A stretch of DNA of 64,000 nucleotides from the NCBI RefSeq assembly GCF_017939745.1, contig NZ_JAGKQQ010000001.1:6897299-6961298 (forward strand), given 5' to 3'. Position numbers and translations under genes: made by a program. The notes beneath the pieces were generated by a model. It had not been told where the DNA came from, did not search any database, and saw nothing but the letters and a program-made list of their open reading frames with translations. The stretch comes from Gemmata palustris (GTDB lineage Bacteria; Planctomycetota; Planctomycetia; Gemmatales; Gemmataceae). Positions within the stretch are counted from its first letter, which is position 1. The number at the start of each line of letters is the position of its first letter. Shown in pieces: positions 53,301-61,695 of the stretch.

Positions 53301-54749
53301 TCATTCGCTCGCGGACGGTGATTTCTTCACACTCAACTGTTGCACTTCCTTCCAGATTTCGCCGTAGGCCTCCTTGTCGAACGGCGGGCACCCGGTCGCG
53401 TACTGGCCCAGCGGGTGCTGCTTCGCGCGCATGATTGCCGTGCAGTAGCTGAACGTGCGGCAGACGCGCTTGCGGTCGAGCTTGCCGCTATCGAGCAACT
53501 GGCGCACCCAATCGGGTTGAGCCAGCGTTCCGCGCCCCACGCCCACGATGCTAACGCGACCGTCGCGGACGTTCGCCGCGGCGCCTTGTGGCAAGAATTC
53601 CTGCAGGTAGCTGTACCCCGTGCCCACCAGCGCGAGATCGGGGAACGCCCTCTGAATGGCCTCGGCCGCCCGGAAGTGCCGGTCCACGCCGGTGAGCGGG
53701 TGCTCGGGAGATTCGTAGCCGTCCGGCGGCGGGTACTCGAACGGGCGCCCGTAGTGCGGCTGCGCGTATGGGTTTCCCATCGTTGCGTTTACGAGCGACA
53801 CGCCCAGCCCGCGCATGTCCGCGATCCAGCGCAGCGGTTCGGTGAGGTCCACCGTAAAGGGATGACTCTCGGACATCCCCCAGCCGTTCACCAGCGGTAG
53901 CGCGTGGGTATCCGGTGTGCCGTCGGCGTTGGCGGCTTTGTGAAACGGGATGCCGTCGTACACGTTCATCCGCGTGGCGATGACGATGTGATTTGGGACC
54001 GCTTCGCGCACGGCCTGAATCGTCTCGCGCGCGAAGCGGGTGCGGTTCTCGTAGCTGCCGCCGTAGGGACCGGGCCGGTTCCGCGCGCCGAGCAACTCGT
54101 TCAACAGGTAGCGGTGGCACTGCTTGATGTCGATGAAGTCAAAGCCCACCTCCACCGCGAGCTGCGCCGCGCGAACGTAGTCGTCGACGAGGTGCTTCAG
54201 CTCGTCGTCGGTAATCAGTGGGTAATCGGCCGTGACCCGCGCGCCGGTCGCCCGGTTCGCGGTCGTGCGCGGATCGAGGATCGGGTCGTGCGTGGCGATG
54301 ATCGGGCGCGGGTGGCTGTAGCGCCCGGAGTGCGTCAGTTGCAGGCCGAAGAGCAGGTCGGAGTCGGTCCCGTTCGCGTCGCGGTGGGCGCTGCGGCACT
54401 CGGCGACAATTCGCGCGAACGCCGACTTGGTGGATTCGTTAAGTAAGATTTGCCGGGAGTTGGCGCGCGCCTGCTGCGTGACGGCGCAGGCCTCGCCCCA
54501 GAGGAGTTTCGCCCCACCCGCCCCGAACCGCTGGTACCGCCGGAACGTGAGTTCCCCCGGTGAGCCGTCGGGTTCGCCATCGCACCCTTCCATCGGGTGA
54601 ACGCACCACCGGTTGCCGACGGTGCGCGGCCCGACGGGGCGGGGCTGGAACAGCGGCGCGAGGTCGTCGGAGAACCGCAAATCGATCCCGAGCCGCGCGT
54701 TCTCCGCTTCCAGTTCCGCGACCGACTTGTACTTGAAGAACTTGGCCAT
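53301..54749 (-). CDS. NADH:flavin oxidoreductase, Old Yellow Enzyme-like
   Basis: A 482-residue FMN TIM-barrel protein. LTHSGRYSHPRPI is the H-S-G-R motif for FMN and the C-x-x-x-N region. FDFIDIKQCHRYLLNELLGA and RNRPGPYGGSYENRTRFARE match the C-H-x-Y-L block and the Y-G-G-S-x-E-N-R-x-R-F block of the family. VGTGYSYLQEFLPQGAA and IVGVGRGTLAQPDW form the phosphate-binding end. The product reduces an enal, enone or dienoyl substrate with NADH or NADPH. Unlike 2,4-dienoyl-CoA reductase, it has no fused C-terminal pyridine-nucleotide domain. The start MAKFFKYKSVAELE was chosen. Confidence 0.9.
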   Translation of the reverse strand: MAKFFKYKSVAELEAENARLGIDLRFSDDLAPLFQPRPVGPRTVGNRWCVHPMEGCDGEPDGSPGELTFRRYQRFGAGGAKLLWGEACAVTQQARANSRQILLNESTKSAFARIVAECRSAHRDANGTDSDLLFGLQLTHSGRYSHPRPIIATHDPILDPRTTANRATGARVTADYPLITDDELKHLVDDYVRAAQLAVEVGFDFIDIKQCHRYLLNELLGARNRPGPYGGSYENRTRFARETIQAVREAVPNHIVIATRMNVYDGIPFHKAANADGTPDTHALPLVNGWGMSESHPFTVDLTEPLRWIADMRGLGVSLVNATMGNPYAQPHYGRPFEYPPPDGYESPEHPLTGVDRHFRAAEAIQRAFPDLALVGTGYSYLQEFLPQGAAANVRDGRVSIVGVGRGTLAQPDWVRQLLDSGKLDRKRVCRTFSYCTAIMRAKQHPLGQYATGCPPFDKEAYGEIWKEVQQLSVKKSPSASE

Positions 54750-54924
54750 TGGTGGTTGGCTAGCGAGTAGAGAGATGGACCCGGGTACTGTACTCCCGCC
54801 CGCGTTCGGAACCACCCGGCGCTGCGCCGTTACAAACGTATTTCGTGGTCGCCTCGCATTTGCCGAAATGTTAAGGTAGTCTGTATCGTCGCGTCCTCTC
54901 CTCGCTGTCGCCGAGGGTTGAACC

Positions 54925-56841
54925 ATGTTCTCAAAGTTCGCTCGTGTTGCCGGGCTGTGTGGCGCCCTACTGGTGGTGTCGAGTCCGGCCGCACCGGGGG
55001 CCACACCGAAGGAGATCGACCGCGCGCTCAAGGCCGGCACCGACGCCCTGAAATCCGGGTACAACCAGAAGGGCGGGGCCGGCTTCGGCAGCGCGAACCT
55101 GGCCAACCACGGGGTCGGCCCGACGTGCCTCACCGGGCTGGCGCTCCTGGAAGCGGGCACGCCGATCGACGACCCCGCGGTGAAGACGATCACCGCCCGG
55201 GTCCGGGACGCGGCGTACACGCAGAACCAAACGTACCAGGTCGCGCTGTGCCTGATGTACCTCGACCGCCTCGGCGACGCGGCCGACGTGCCGGTCATCC
55301 AGATGCTCGCGGCGCGCCTGATCGTCGGCCAGACGGCCGGCGGCGGTTGGACGTATCAAACCTGCGGGGGCGTCTCCGCGGAAACCGCGACGTGGCTCAA
55401 GAACAACCTCCAACCGAACCAACTGGTCGCCGGCGCGAACGGGAAGCCGCCCAAGTTGCACCCGGACGTCGAGAAGTACGGCCAGGCCCTGGTCGCCGAC
55501 CGGACCCAAGGGGGCGCGACGGTCGGGTTCGGGGACGATAACTCGAACACGCAATTCGCCATCATCGCGATCTGGATGTCCCGCAAGCACGGCGCGCCCG
55601 TGGAGGACACCCTCGACCGCATCGAAAAGCGGTTCATGGGCTCGCAGGACCCGCGCACCGGGAACTGGTCGTACTCCGGGGGGATGCCCGGTCCCGCGGG
55701 CGTCGGCGGGATGCCCGGGAGCCCTTCGATGTACTGCGCGGGCTTGCTCGGTATGGCCACCGGGCTGGCCCGGCGCGAGGACCGGCGCTTGAAGAGCGAG
55801 GCGCCGGCGCCCAAACCCGAGGCGCCCGCGAAGCCCGATAAGCCCACCGACCCGTTTTACAACCCGCCCGCCGGGAAGGACCCGCCCAAGAAGCCCGCCC
55901 GCGCCGCCCCCGACGCGCGCGACCTCGTGGTCCAACTCGCCTTCGCCGGGTTGGGGCTGACTATGGGCGATCAGATTCAAAAGGGTCAGGGGCTCCTGAC
56001 CGGCAGCGGCGCACACGGGACCGGCGACCTGTACTTCCTCTGGTCCCTCGAGCGCGTCGGCGTCGTCTACGGCATGGACAAGATCGGCAAGATCGACTGG
56101 TACGATATCGGCTCCACGGCCATCGTTCGTTCACAAGGGGCGGACGGCACCTGGACCGTCGGCGGCAGCTACGGGACCGAGGTCAATACCGCGTTCGCCG
56201 TCCTGTTCCTCTGCCGCTCGAACCTCGCGCGCGACCTGTCCAACAAGGTGCAGAAAGACCCCACCAGCACCGAAATGAAGGCCGGGACCGGGCCGGCCGC
56301 GACGGACCTGCTCCCGAACCGGCCGACCACACCGGTGAGCGCCGCCGTGCCGGTCGTCAACCTGCCGAACCCGACCGGCGACGAGGGCGTCGCGCTCGCG
56401 TCCAAGTTGCTGAAGGCGTCCGGCAGCGATTGGGCGAAGCTGCTCGCCGAGTCCCGCGACGCCAAGGGCACGGTCCACACCCGCGCGCTGGCCGTCACCG
56501 CGGCCCACGCCGACGGTGATCGAAAGGCCGCGGCGCGCGAGGCGCTCGCCGAGCGCCTGTGCCGCATGGCACCCGCCACGCTCCGCACCATGCTGAAAGC
56601 GAGCGAGGTCGAGTTGCGCCGGGCGGCCGCACTCGCGTGCGCGATGAAAGACGATAAGGAACACATCCCCGATCTGATCGAACTCATCACCGACGCGGAC
56701 GATTCCGTAGTGCGGGCCGCGAAAGCCGGACTGAAGAGCCTTTCCGGGAAGGACTTCGGCCCCGCGTCGGGCGCGCCCGCGGCGCAAAAGGCCGCCGCCG
56801 CTACCGCGTGGCGCGAGTGGTACGCGAAAGAAAAGAAATAG
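54925..56841 (+). CDS. Secreted alpha/alpha-toroid plus HEAT-like protein, paralogue A
   Basis: A 638-residue exported protein with a signal peptide (VAGLCGALLVVSSPAAPGA). It has repeats of prenyltransferase/squalene-cyclase type, with QW-like motifs QTAGGGWTYQ, QDPRTGNWSYSGG and QGADGTWTVGG. The acid motif D-x-D-D needed by triterpene cyclases is absent. After a Pro/Lys-rich linker (about residues 290-325) the toroid continues (YFLWSLERVGVVYGMDKIGK). The last 100 residues resemble HEAT repeats (LRRAAALACAMKDDKEHIPD). It closes with WREWYAKEKK. Such proteins are common in planctomycetes, and their role is not known. The next gene is a paralogue. Confidence 0.85.
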   Translation: MFSKFARVAGLCGALLVVSSPAAPGATPKEIDRALKAGTDALKSGYNQKGGAGFGSANLANHGVGPTCLTGLALLEAGTPIDDPAVKTITARVRDAAYTQNQTYQVALCLMYLDRLGDAADVPVIQMLAARLIVGQTAGGGWTYQTCGGVSAETATWLKNNLQPNQLVAGANGKPPKLHPDVEKYGQALVADRTQGGATVGFGDDNSNTQFAIIAIWMSRKHGAPVEDTLDRIEKRFMGSQDPRTGNWSYSGGMPGPAGVGGMPGSPSMYCAGLLGMATGLARREDRRLKSEAPAPKPEAPAKPDKPTDPFYNPPAGKDPPKKPARAAPDARDLVVQLAFAGLGLTMGDQIQKGQGLLTGSGAHGTGDLYFLWSLERVGVVYGMDKIGKIDWYDIGSTAIVRSQGADGTWTVGGSYGTEVNTAFAVLFLCRSNLARDLSNKVQKDPTSTEMKAGTGPAATDLLPNRPTTPVSAAVPVVNLPNPTGDEGVALASKLLKASGSDWAKLLAESRDAKGTVHTRALAVTAAHADGDRKAAAREALAERLCRMAPATLRTMLKASEVELRRAAALACAMKDDKEHIPDLIELITDADDSVVRAAKAGLKSLSGKDFGPASGAPAAQKAAAATAWREWYAKEKK

Positions 56842-56905
56842 CGTCTCGGGCGCCCCGCGGGGCCGTTTATTGAATTACGGGCCGTTCCTGAACGGTAAAA
56901 AGCCT

Positions 56906-56945
56906 CGGTGCGTCGGGTTGTGGGTCAGCACAATCCGACGCACCG
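56906..56945. terminator. Hairpin between the tandem paralogues
   Basis: CGGTGCGTCGGGTTGTG pairs with CACAATCCGACGCACCG with one mismatch over 17 bases and a 6-base loop (GGTCAG). It lies 65 bases after the stop of paralogue A. There is no T-run, so it may be a terminator of reduced strength, a mRNA-stabilising stem, or a repeat element. Confidence 0.5.
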
Positions 56946-57046
56946 GCATAATTGCTCCAACACTTCCGCCCGGTCCGCGTTCTAAGTATCGGGAAACACG
57001 TCGCGGGTCGCCCGTTTCGTTCGTTCACATCCGGTGAGGGCCACGC

Positions 57047-58999
57047 ATGGCGCTCCTGCGGCTTCTATCGGCGCTTGTGTTCGCGATTTCGTTCACTCAT
57101 TCGGCGCGCGCCGCGGCGCCCAAGGACATCGACGCCGCGGTGCAGAAGGGGCTCGCGTACCTCAAAAAATCGGGCGAAAACGGTAAGTGGGGCCGGGACT
57201 CCGAGCGCGTCGGCGCCACCGCGCTCGTGGGGCTCGCGCTGCTCGAAGCCGGGACCCCGCCCGACGACGCCAGTGTGAAGAAGATCACCGCCTTTGTCCG
57301 TGATGCCGCTTACACGCAGAACCAAACGTACCAAGTCGCCCTCTGCCTCCTGTACCTCGACCGCCTCGGCGAACCGGGCGACCGGCCGCTGATTCAAATG
57401 CTCGGCGTCCGGCTCCTCGCGGGGCAGAACGCGAACGGCGGGTGGACCTACGAGTGCATCCCCACCGTTCCCCCCGCGACCGAGCGCCTGCTGCGCACCA
57501 AACTCTCCGACACCGTTCTCATTGCCGGGCGCGCGGACCCGGCCCCCGCGAAACCGCTCGCGCCGGGCGCTGCGGGCAAGCCCGGCGCGGGTGGGAAGCT
57601 CCACGCGGACGTGGAGAAGTACCGCCAGGGGCTCCTGGCGGCCGATCACGGCCGCGCCCACCTGCCCGACGACAACTCGAACACGCAGTTCGGTGTCCTG
57701 GGTGTGTGGGTCGCGCGCAAGCACGACGTTCCGGTCGAGCACGCGCTCGAACTCATCGAGAAGCGGTTCCTCGCGCAACAGGGGGCGGCTGGCGGGTGGC
57801 CCTACAGCGGCCTCCTCGGGCGCGCGGAGGGGAGCCCGTCGATGACGTGCGCCGGGCTGCTCGGGCTCGCGACCGCGATCGGCCGGCGCGAGGAGAAAAA
57901 GCAAAAGGCCGAACTCGTTGTGAAGACGGCCGTGAAGGAACCGAAGCCCGAACCCGCGAAGCCCGCGGCCCCGCCCGGCGCGGACCCGAACGACCCGTTC
58001 TACAATCCGCCGAAAGTGCCCGAAGCCGACGCCCCGAAGAAGCCCGCGGCCCCGGCCGCACCGAAGGCGAACAGGGGGCCGGGCGACCCCCGCGACGCGG
58101 CGGTGAAGCTCGGCATGGCGAACCTCGCGGCCGCGCTCGCGGGCGAGGGGCGCGAGGTGCGCGGCCGGCGCGGGAACGATCCCGATTTGTACTTCCTTTG
58201 GTCCCTGGAGCGCGTCGGCGTCATTTACGGTGTGGACAAGATCGGCAACACCGACTGGTACGACTTCGGCGCCGATACGCTGGTCGCCGCTCAGCGCGGC
58301 GACGGCTCGTGGACCGGACGCAGCGGGTACGGTGCGGACGTGGACACCGCGTTCGCGCTCCTGTTCCTCTCGCGCTCCAATCTCGCGCGCGACCTCGCCG
58401 CAAAAGTCCAGCGCAGCCCGGCCAACGCGGAGCTCCGCGCGAACGCCGCTCCCGCGCCGGGCGACACGGTGGCCGCGAAGCCCGAACCGCCCCCGAGTCC
58501 GACCCCCGCGGCGGTCGAGCCGCCGATCAAGCCCGTCGCCTTCGCGCCACCGAGCGCCCCGAAACCGGTGCCGGGCACCACGGCGAGCGAGATCGCGATC
58601 GAGCTCACGCGCACGTCGAGCGCGGACTGGGAGGCCACACTCAAGCGCGTCCGTGAAGCGAAGGGGCAGGAAAATACGGGCGCCCTGCTCGCGGTCATTC
58701 CGCTCATCGACGGCGAACGCAAGGCGACCGCGCGGGAAGCGCTCGCGGAGCGCCTGTGCCGCATGACGCCGGTCTCGCTCCGCGGGATGCTCAAGGCCGA
58801 CGACGCGGAACTGCGGCGCGCTGCGGCGCTCGCGTGCGCGATGAAAGACGACAAGGACCACGTCCCCGACCTGATCGACGCACTGGGCGACAAGAACGAG
58901 GTCGTGACGAAGGCGGCCCGCGCCGGGTTGAAGAGCCTCACCGAGAAGGACTTCGCCACCGCGAACGAGTGGCGCGAGTGGTACGCTTCGCGCAAGTGA
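57047..58999 (+). CDS. Secreted alpha/alpha-toroid plus HEAT-like protein, paralogue B
   Basis: A 650-residue paralogue of the previous gene with the same order of parts: signal peptide (SALVFAISFTHSARAAAP), toroid repeats (YTQNQTYQVALCLLYLDRLG, then DDNSNTQFGVLGVWVARKH), a Pro/Ala/Lys linker, a second toroid half (YFLWSLERVGVIYGVDKIGN) and a HEAT-like end (AALACAMKDDKDHVPDLIDA) closing with WREWYASRK. Again no D-x-D-D motif is visible. Close resemblance in the linker-flanking blocks and side-by-side position show a local gene duplication. An extra Pro/Ala-rich insertion precedes the HEAT-like end. The start is ATG at MALLRLLSALV. Confidence 0.85.
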   Translation: MALLRLLSALVFAISFTHSARAAAPKDIDAAVQKGLAYLKKSGENGKWGRDSERVGATALVGLALLEAGTPPDDASVKKITAFVRDAAYTQNQTYQVALCLLYLDRLGEPGDRPLIQMLGVRLLAGQNANGGWTYECIPTVPPATERLLRTKLSDTVLIAGRADPAPAKPLAPGAAGKPGAGGKLHADVEKYRQGLLAADHGRAHLPDDNSNTQFGVLGVWVARKHDVPVEHALELIEKRFLAQQGAAGGWPYSGLLGRAEGSPSMTCAGLLGLATAIGRREEKKQKAELVVKTAVKEPKPEPAKPAAPPGADPNDPFYNPPKVPEADAPKKPAAPAAPKANRGPGDPRDAAVKLGMANLAAALAGEGREVRGRRGNDPDLYFLWSLERVGVIYGVDKIGNTDWYDFGADTLVAAQRGDGSWTGRSGYGADVDTAFALLFLSRSNLARDLAAKVQRSPANAELRANAAPAPGDTVAAKPEPPPSPTPAAVEPPIKPVAFAPPSAPKPVPGTTASEIAIELTRTSSADWEATLKRVREAKGQENTGALLAVIPLIDGERKATAREALAERLCRMTPVSLRGMLKADDAELRRAAALACAMKDDKDHVPDLIDALGDKNEVVTKAARAGLKSLTEKDFATANEWREWYASRK

Positions 59000-59016
59000 T
59001 CCGCAGGCGGGCTCGA

Positions 59017-59108
59017 CGAGCCGCGACCGCAAGGGAGCGGGACGTCCAATGCGTTGAGCCGTGACGACCACAAGGGCGCGCCTCCCGCTCCCTCGCGGTC
59101 GCGGCTCG
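59017..59108. repeat. 26-bp inverted repeat, dispersed hairpin family
   Basis: The arm 59017-59042 (CGAGCCGCGACCGCAAGGGA and on) is inverted at 59083-59108 with one mismatch. A weaker copy lies at 4708-4820. It follows paralogue B and precedes the convergent gene. Confidence 0.85.
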
Positions 59109-59160
59109 TTTCGTTACAAGGGCGCCGGTGGGCATTTCCCAAACGAGCAAGGCACTCCGC

Positions 59161-60591
59161 TCAGTCGCCCCCGCACCCGCCCCGCATCCACCCCCCCGCC
59201 GCACCCACCCCGCACCCACTGCTCCCGCCGCACCCGCCGGACGACGCTTCGTTGGTCTGTCTGGGGTACCACGTTTGCAGCGGCGCGATCGCGGTACCGG
59301 CCAGCACCGCCGTCCCGAACAGTGCAACGGCCATGCCCGCGTCGCCGCTGTTCTCCCACCGCGTACCGGCCCGGAGCGGGTCGCACCGTTCCTTTTGCTC
59401 CGCCAGGAGCGCCCGCCCGCGGTGGCTCAAGCGCCCCGAACCGGCGAGTACGATCAGCAGGCTGAAAACTCCGCCGACGATCGACGTAGCGACCAGGTAT
59501 TCCACCGGTTTCTTCGCGTCCAATCCCATCAGCAACCGGGGGAGCGAGAGGCACAACAGCACGACCGCGAGCGGCATCAGCGACGTGAACGCGATGAGTA
59601 CCTGCCGGCCCTTCGGGATCGTGATCCCCTCTTCTTCAAGGCGCTCAACGTTTCGAGCGAACGCGGCATCCACGGCTTGTTGGATCGGCTTCAGGGAAGC
59701 CGCGTCGTTCGAGACCGGTAGTCCTTGAAGCACCGCGCGCTCGACGGAACTGATATCGTCCGGAATCGGCCCGGTGCGGATCAACCGCTTGCCGTCGTCC
59801 CCGACGTGAGCCAGATCCCTCCCGACCAGGCGGGCCACGGCCGCGGTCATGAGGCGCCCCGCGCCGCCGGCCAGGTACGCGGTCTGTTCCCAGTCCAGTT
59901 GGTATTCGTCGTCCGGGATCGCGTCGGGGGTGCGCATCACGGAACGGACCACCCGGCCGATGCACACGGCCGCGACCAAAGCGCACCCCAGTGTGGTGAG
60001 GAACTCCTTGTTCTTCAACTCGAACGGGTTCACCCCGCCGTTGCACCCCGGAACCGCGAGGGCGATGAGCACGAACGCGGCCGTGAGTTGTGCGACGCGC
60101 TTGACGGGCGCTTTGGGGATGACCCAGTTCCGGGCGACGTTCACGACCCGGTGCCGGGTATCATCGCCGAACCGTTCGTTCCCGGCGGGCCAGATGTTCG
60201 CGGGCGCCGCGCGGCCAAATGCTTCGCGGTACGCGGTCAGCGTCTCGGCGTACATGGCGAAGTGCTTCGCGCCTTCTGCCGGCCCGCCCTTCGTGGGCTC
60301 GTGGTGCAGCGGGCGGCCCAATACTTCGCCGCAAAACCGCTTCCAGTAGGACTTTGTGTAGGTCAAGTGCATGTGCCACGCCGCGTCCACGTCCTCGGAC
60401 GGGCAGACGGTGATCCCCGCCGTTACCGCGAGGAACACGTACCGCTTGTACTCTTCGATGACGCGATCCGTGTGGGTGCGGGACCAACCTTGTTCGCGTG
60501 CGAGTCGCGCCGCAAAGGGGAGCGCGACCTCGTCGCCATCAATGTCGAACGCCAGGACGCGAGCGAGCAGTTCCGACCGGTCGGGAGACAT
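59161..60591 (-). CDS. Membrane protein with GRDP-like N-terminus and Gly/Cys-rich tail (TIGR04222-like)
   Basis: A 476-residue protein. Residues 1-130 match the glycine-rich-domain-type proteins: YKRYVFLAVTAGITVCPSED, DAAWHMHLTYTKSYWKRFC and GRPLHHEPTKGG. It continues as a membrane protein with hydrophobic segments near residues 170, 200, 335, 370 and 425 (for example VLIAFTSLMPLAVVLLCLSL), in the arrangement of the TIGR04222 family. The C-terminus ends in a tail of Gly and Cys (SSGGCGGSSGCG and on), which is unusual and could bind metal or cross-link. The function is unknown. The start is ATG at MSPDRSELL. Confidence 0.8.
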   Translation of the reverse strand: MSPDRSELLARVLAFDIDGDEVALPFAARLAREQGWSRTHTDRVIEEYKRYVFLAVTAGITVCPSEDVDAAWHMHLTYTKSYWKRFCGEVLGRPLHHEPTKGGPAEGAKHFAMYAETLTAYREAFGRAAPANIWPAGNERFGDDTRHRVVNVARNWVIPKAPVKRVAQLTAAFVLIALAVPGCNGGVNPFELKNKEFLTTLGCALVAAVCIGRVVRSVMRTPDAIPDDEYQLDWEQTAYLAGGAGRLMTAAVARLVGRDLAHVGDDGKRLIRTGPIPDDISSVERAVLQGLPVSNDAASLKPIQQAVDAAFARNVERLEEEGITIPKGRQVLIAFTSLMPLAVVLLCLSLPRLLMGLDAKKPVEYLVATSIVGGVFSLLIVLAGSGRLSHRGRALLAEQKERCDPLRAGTRWENSGDAGMAVALFGTAVLAGTAIAPLQTWYPRQTNEASSGGCGGSSGCGVGAAGGWMRGGCGGD

Positions 60592-60781
60592 GGGGAGAAT
60601 CCCTAATGGGAGGTACGAGGCGAGTCACTCGCAGTCTACTTCGCTCGGGCCGAGGAAGGCTTGGAAATCTGAGCGATTAAGAAGAACAGATGAAAACTCC
60701 GGGGCGAATTGCGCTGCCGCTGTACCCTCGCGGTCGCAGAGGATTCGCTCGCTTCGTCAGGGGAGGCAAGTGCGGTCTTTT

Positions 60782-61552
60782 TCAATTGCGAAGCGACTCC
60801 AGATACACGCGACTTTGCCGCGCGGCCTCCAGGGGGTTGGTGGCGCACTCGTCCAGCTCGATGACCCAGTCGACCGGGCGCGCCAGCGCCCGAAGGGTTC
60901 GAGGGACATCGACCGTCCCGTGCCCGAGGGCCGTCATCGGCCGGCCGTGAACACACGGCCCGTCCTTCCAGTGGATCGACCGGACCCGCGGTGCCAACTG
61001 CGCGAGCGCGTCGGCCGGATCGGTTCCGGCCGTTTGTGCCCAGTACACGTCCAACTGCCAGAACACGTCGGGGTGCAGTCCCTCGTGGAGCAGGCGGATC
61101 GGCCGTTCCCCTTCGAGCGGCTCGAACTCCCACCAGTGGTTGTGCATGCCGAACTCGAGTCCGTGGTCCCGGGCGAGTGCCCCGGCCGCGTTGCAAGCCG
61201 CGATCAGATCCCCCACGCGCGCGCGAGAATCGAACCGCGGGTCGCGGGGCCAGCCGTGCCAGATGACCTTGGGGCACCGGCACGCGCGGGCGAGTTGCGC
61301 CAGGGGACCGATAGTTTCGGGCGTCGGCAGGTCGCCGTGGATCGACACGACGGCCAGGTCGTGACGGGCGAGCGATTCGGCGAGCCGGGCGGGCGCCAGC
61401 GCCGGTGGGAGCGGGGCGAGTTCCACGGCCGAAAACCCGGCGCCCTTCACGGCGGCCAAAGCCCGGTCCGCGTCCGCCGCGAACGCATCGCGGATCGTCC
61501 AGAGTTGGAGCGCAACCGGGGGCGGAGCGGGCGGAACTATTTGCGGCCCCAT
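60782..61552 (-). CDS. Sugar phosphate isomerase/epimerase-like TIM barrel
   Basis: A 256-residue protein of the xylose-isomerase-like TIM-barrel superfamily. Recognisable parts are LQLWTIRDAF, FSAVELAPLPPALAPARLAE, VVSIHGDLPTPETIGPL, VIWHGWPRD, EFGMHNHWWEFEPLEG with metal ligands, WQLDVYWAQTAGTDPADAL, and SIHWKDGPCV. Related enzymes isomerise or epimerise sugars such as inosose or hydroxypyruvate with a divalent metal. No export signal is visible. The substrate is unknown. A slightly later ATG would lose the first strand, so 61552 was kept. Confidence 0.85.
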   Translation of the reverse strand: MGPQIVPPAPPPVALQLWTIRDAFAADADRALAAVKGAGFSAVELAPLPPALAPARLAESLARHDLAVVSIHGDLPTPETIGPLAQLARACRCPKVIWHGWPRDPRFDSRARVGDLIAACNAAGALARDHGLEFGMHNHWWEFEPLEGERPIRLLHEGLHPDVFWQLDVYWAQTAGTDPADALAQLAPRVRSIHWKDGPCVHGRPMTALGHGTVDVPRTLRALARPVDWVIELDECATNPLEAARQSRVYLESLRN

Positions 61553-61695
61553 AGAGCGCTCGGTGAGAACCGGCCGAGGCCGGGAACGGCTTCAAACTGT
61601 AGCGCACGCGGTACGCCTGGGACGCAGTCGGACCTCGGTGCGCGGTGCATTTTACCACAACGCCCCGCGCACCGGTCCTGATGTTGACCCGCGGG

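Noticed and set aside
54925-58999. Squalene-hopene cyclases
   Set aside because: QW-like motifs are present, but the catalytic D-x-D-D motif is absent and the proteins have a secretion signal and HEAT-like ends, so a hopanoid-forming role is not supported.
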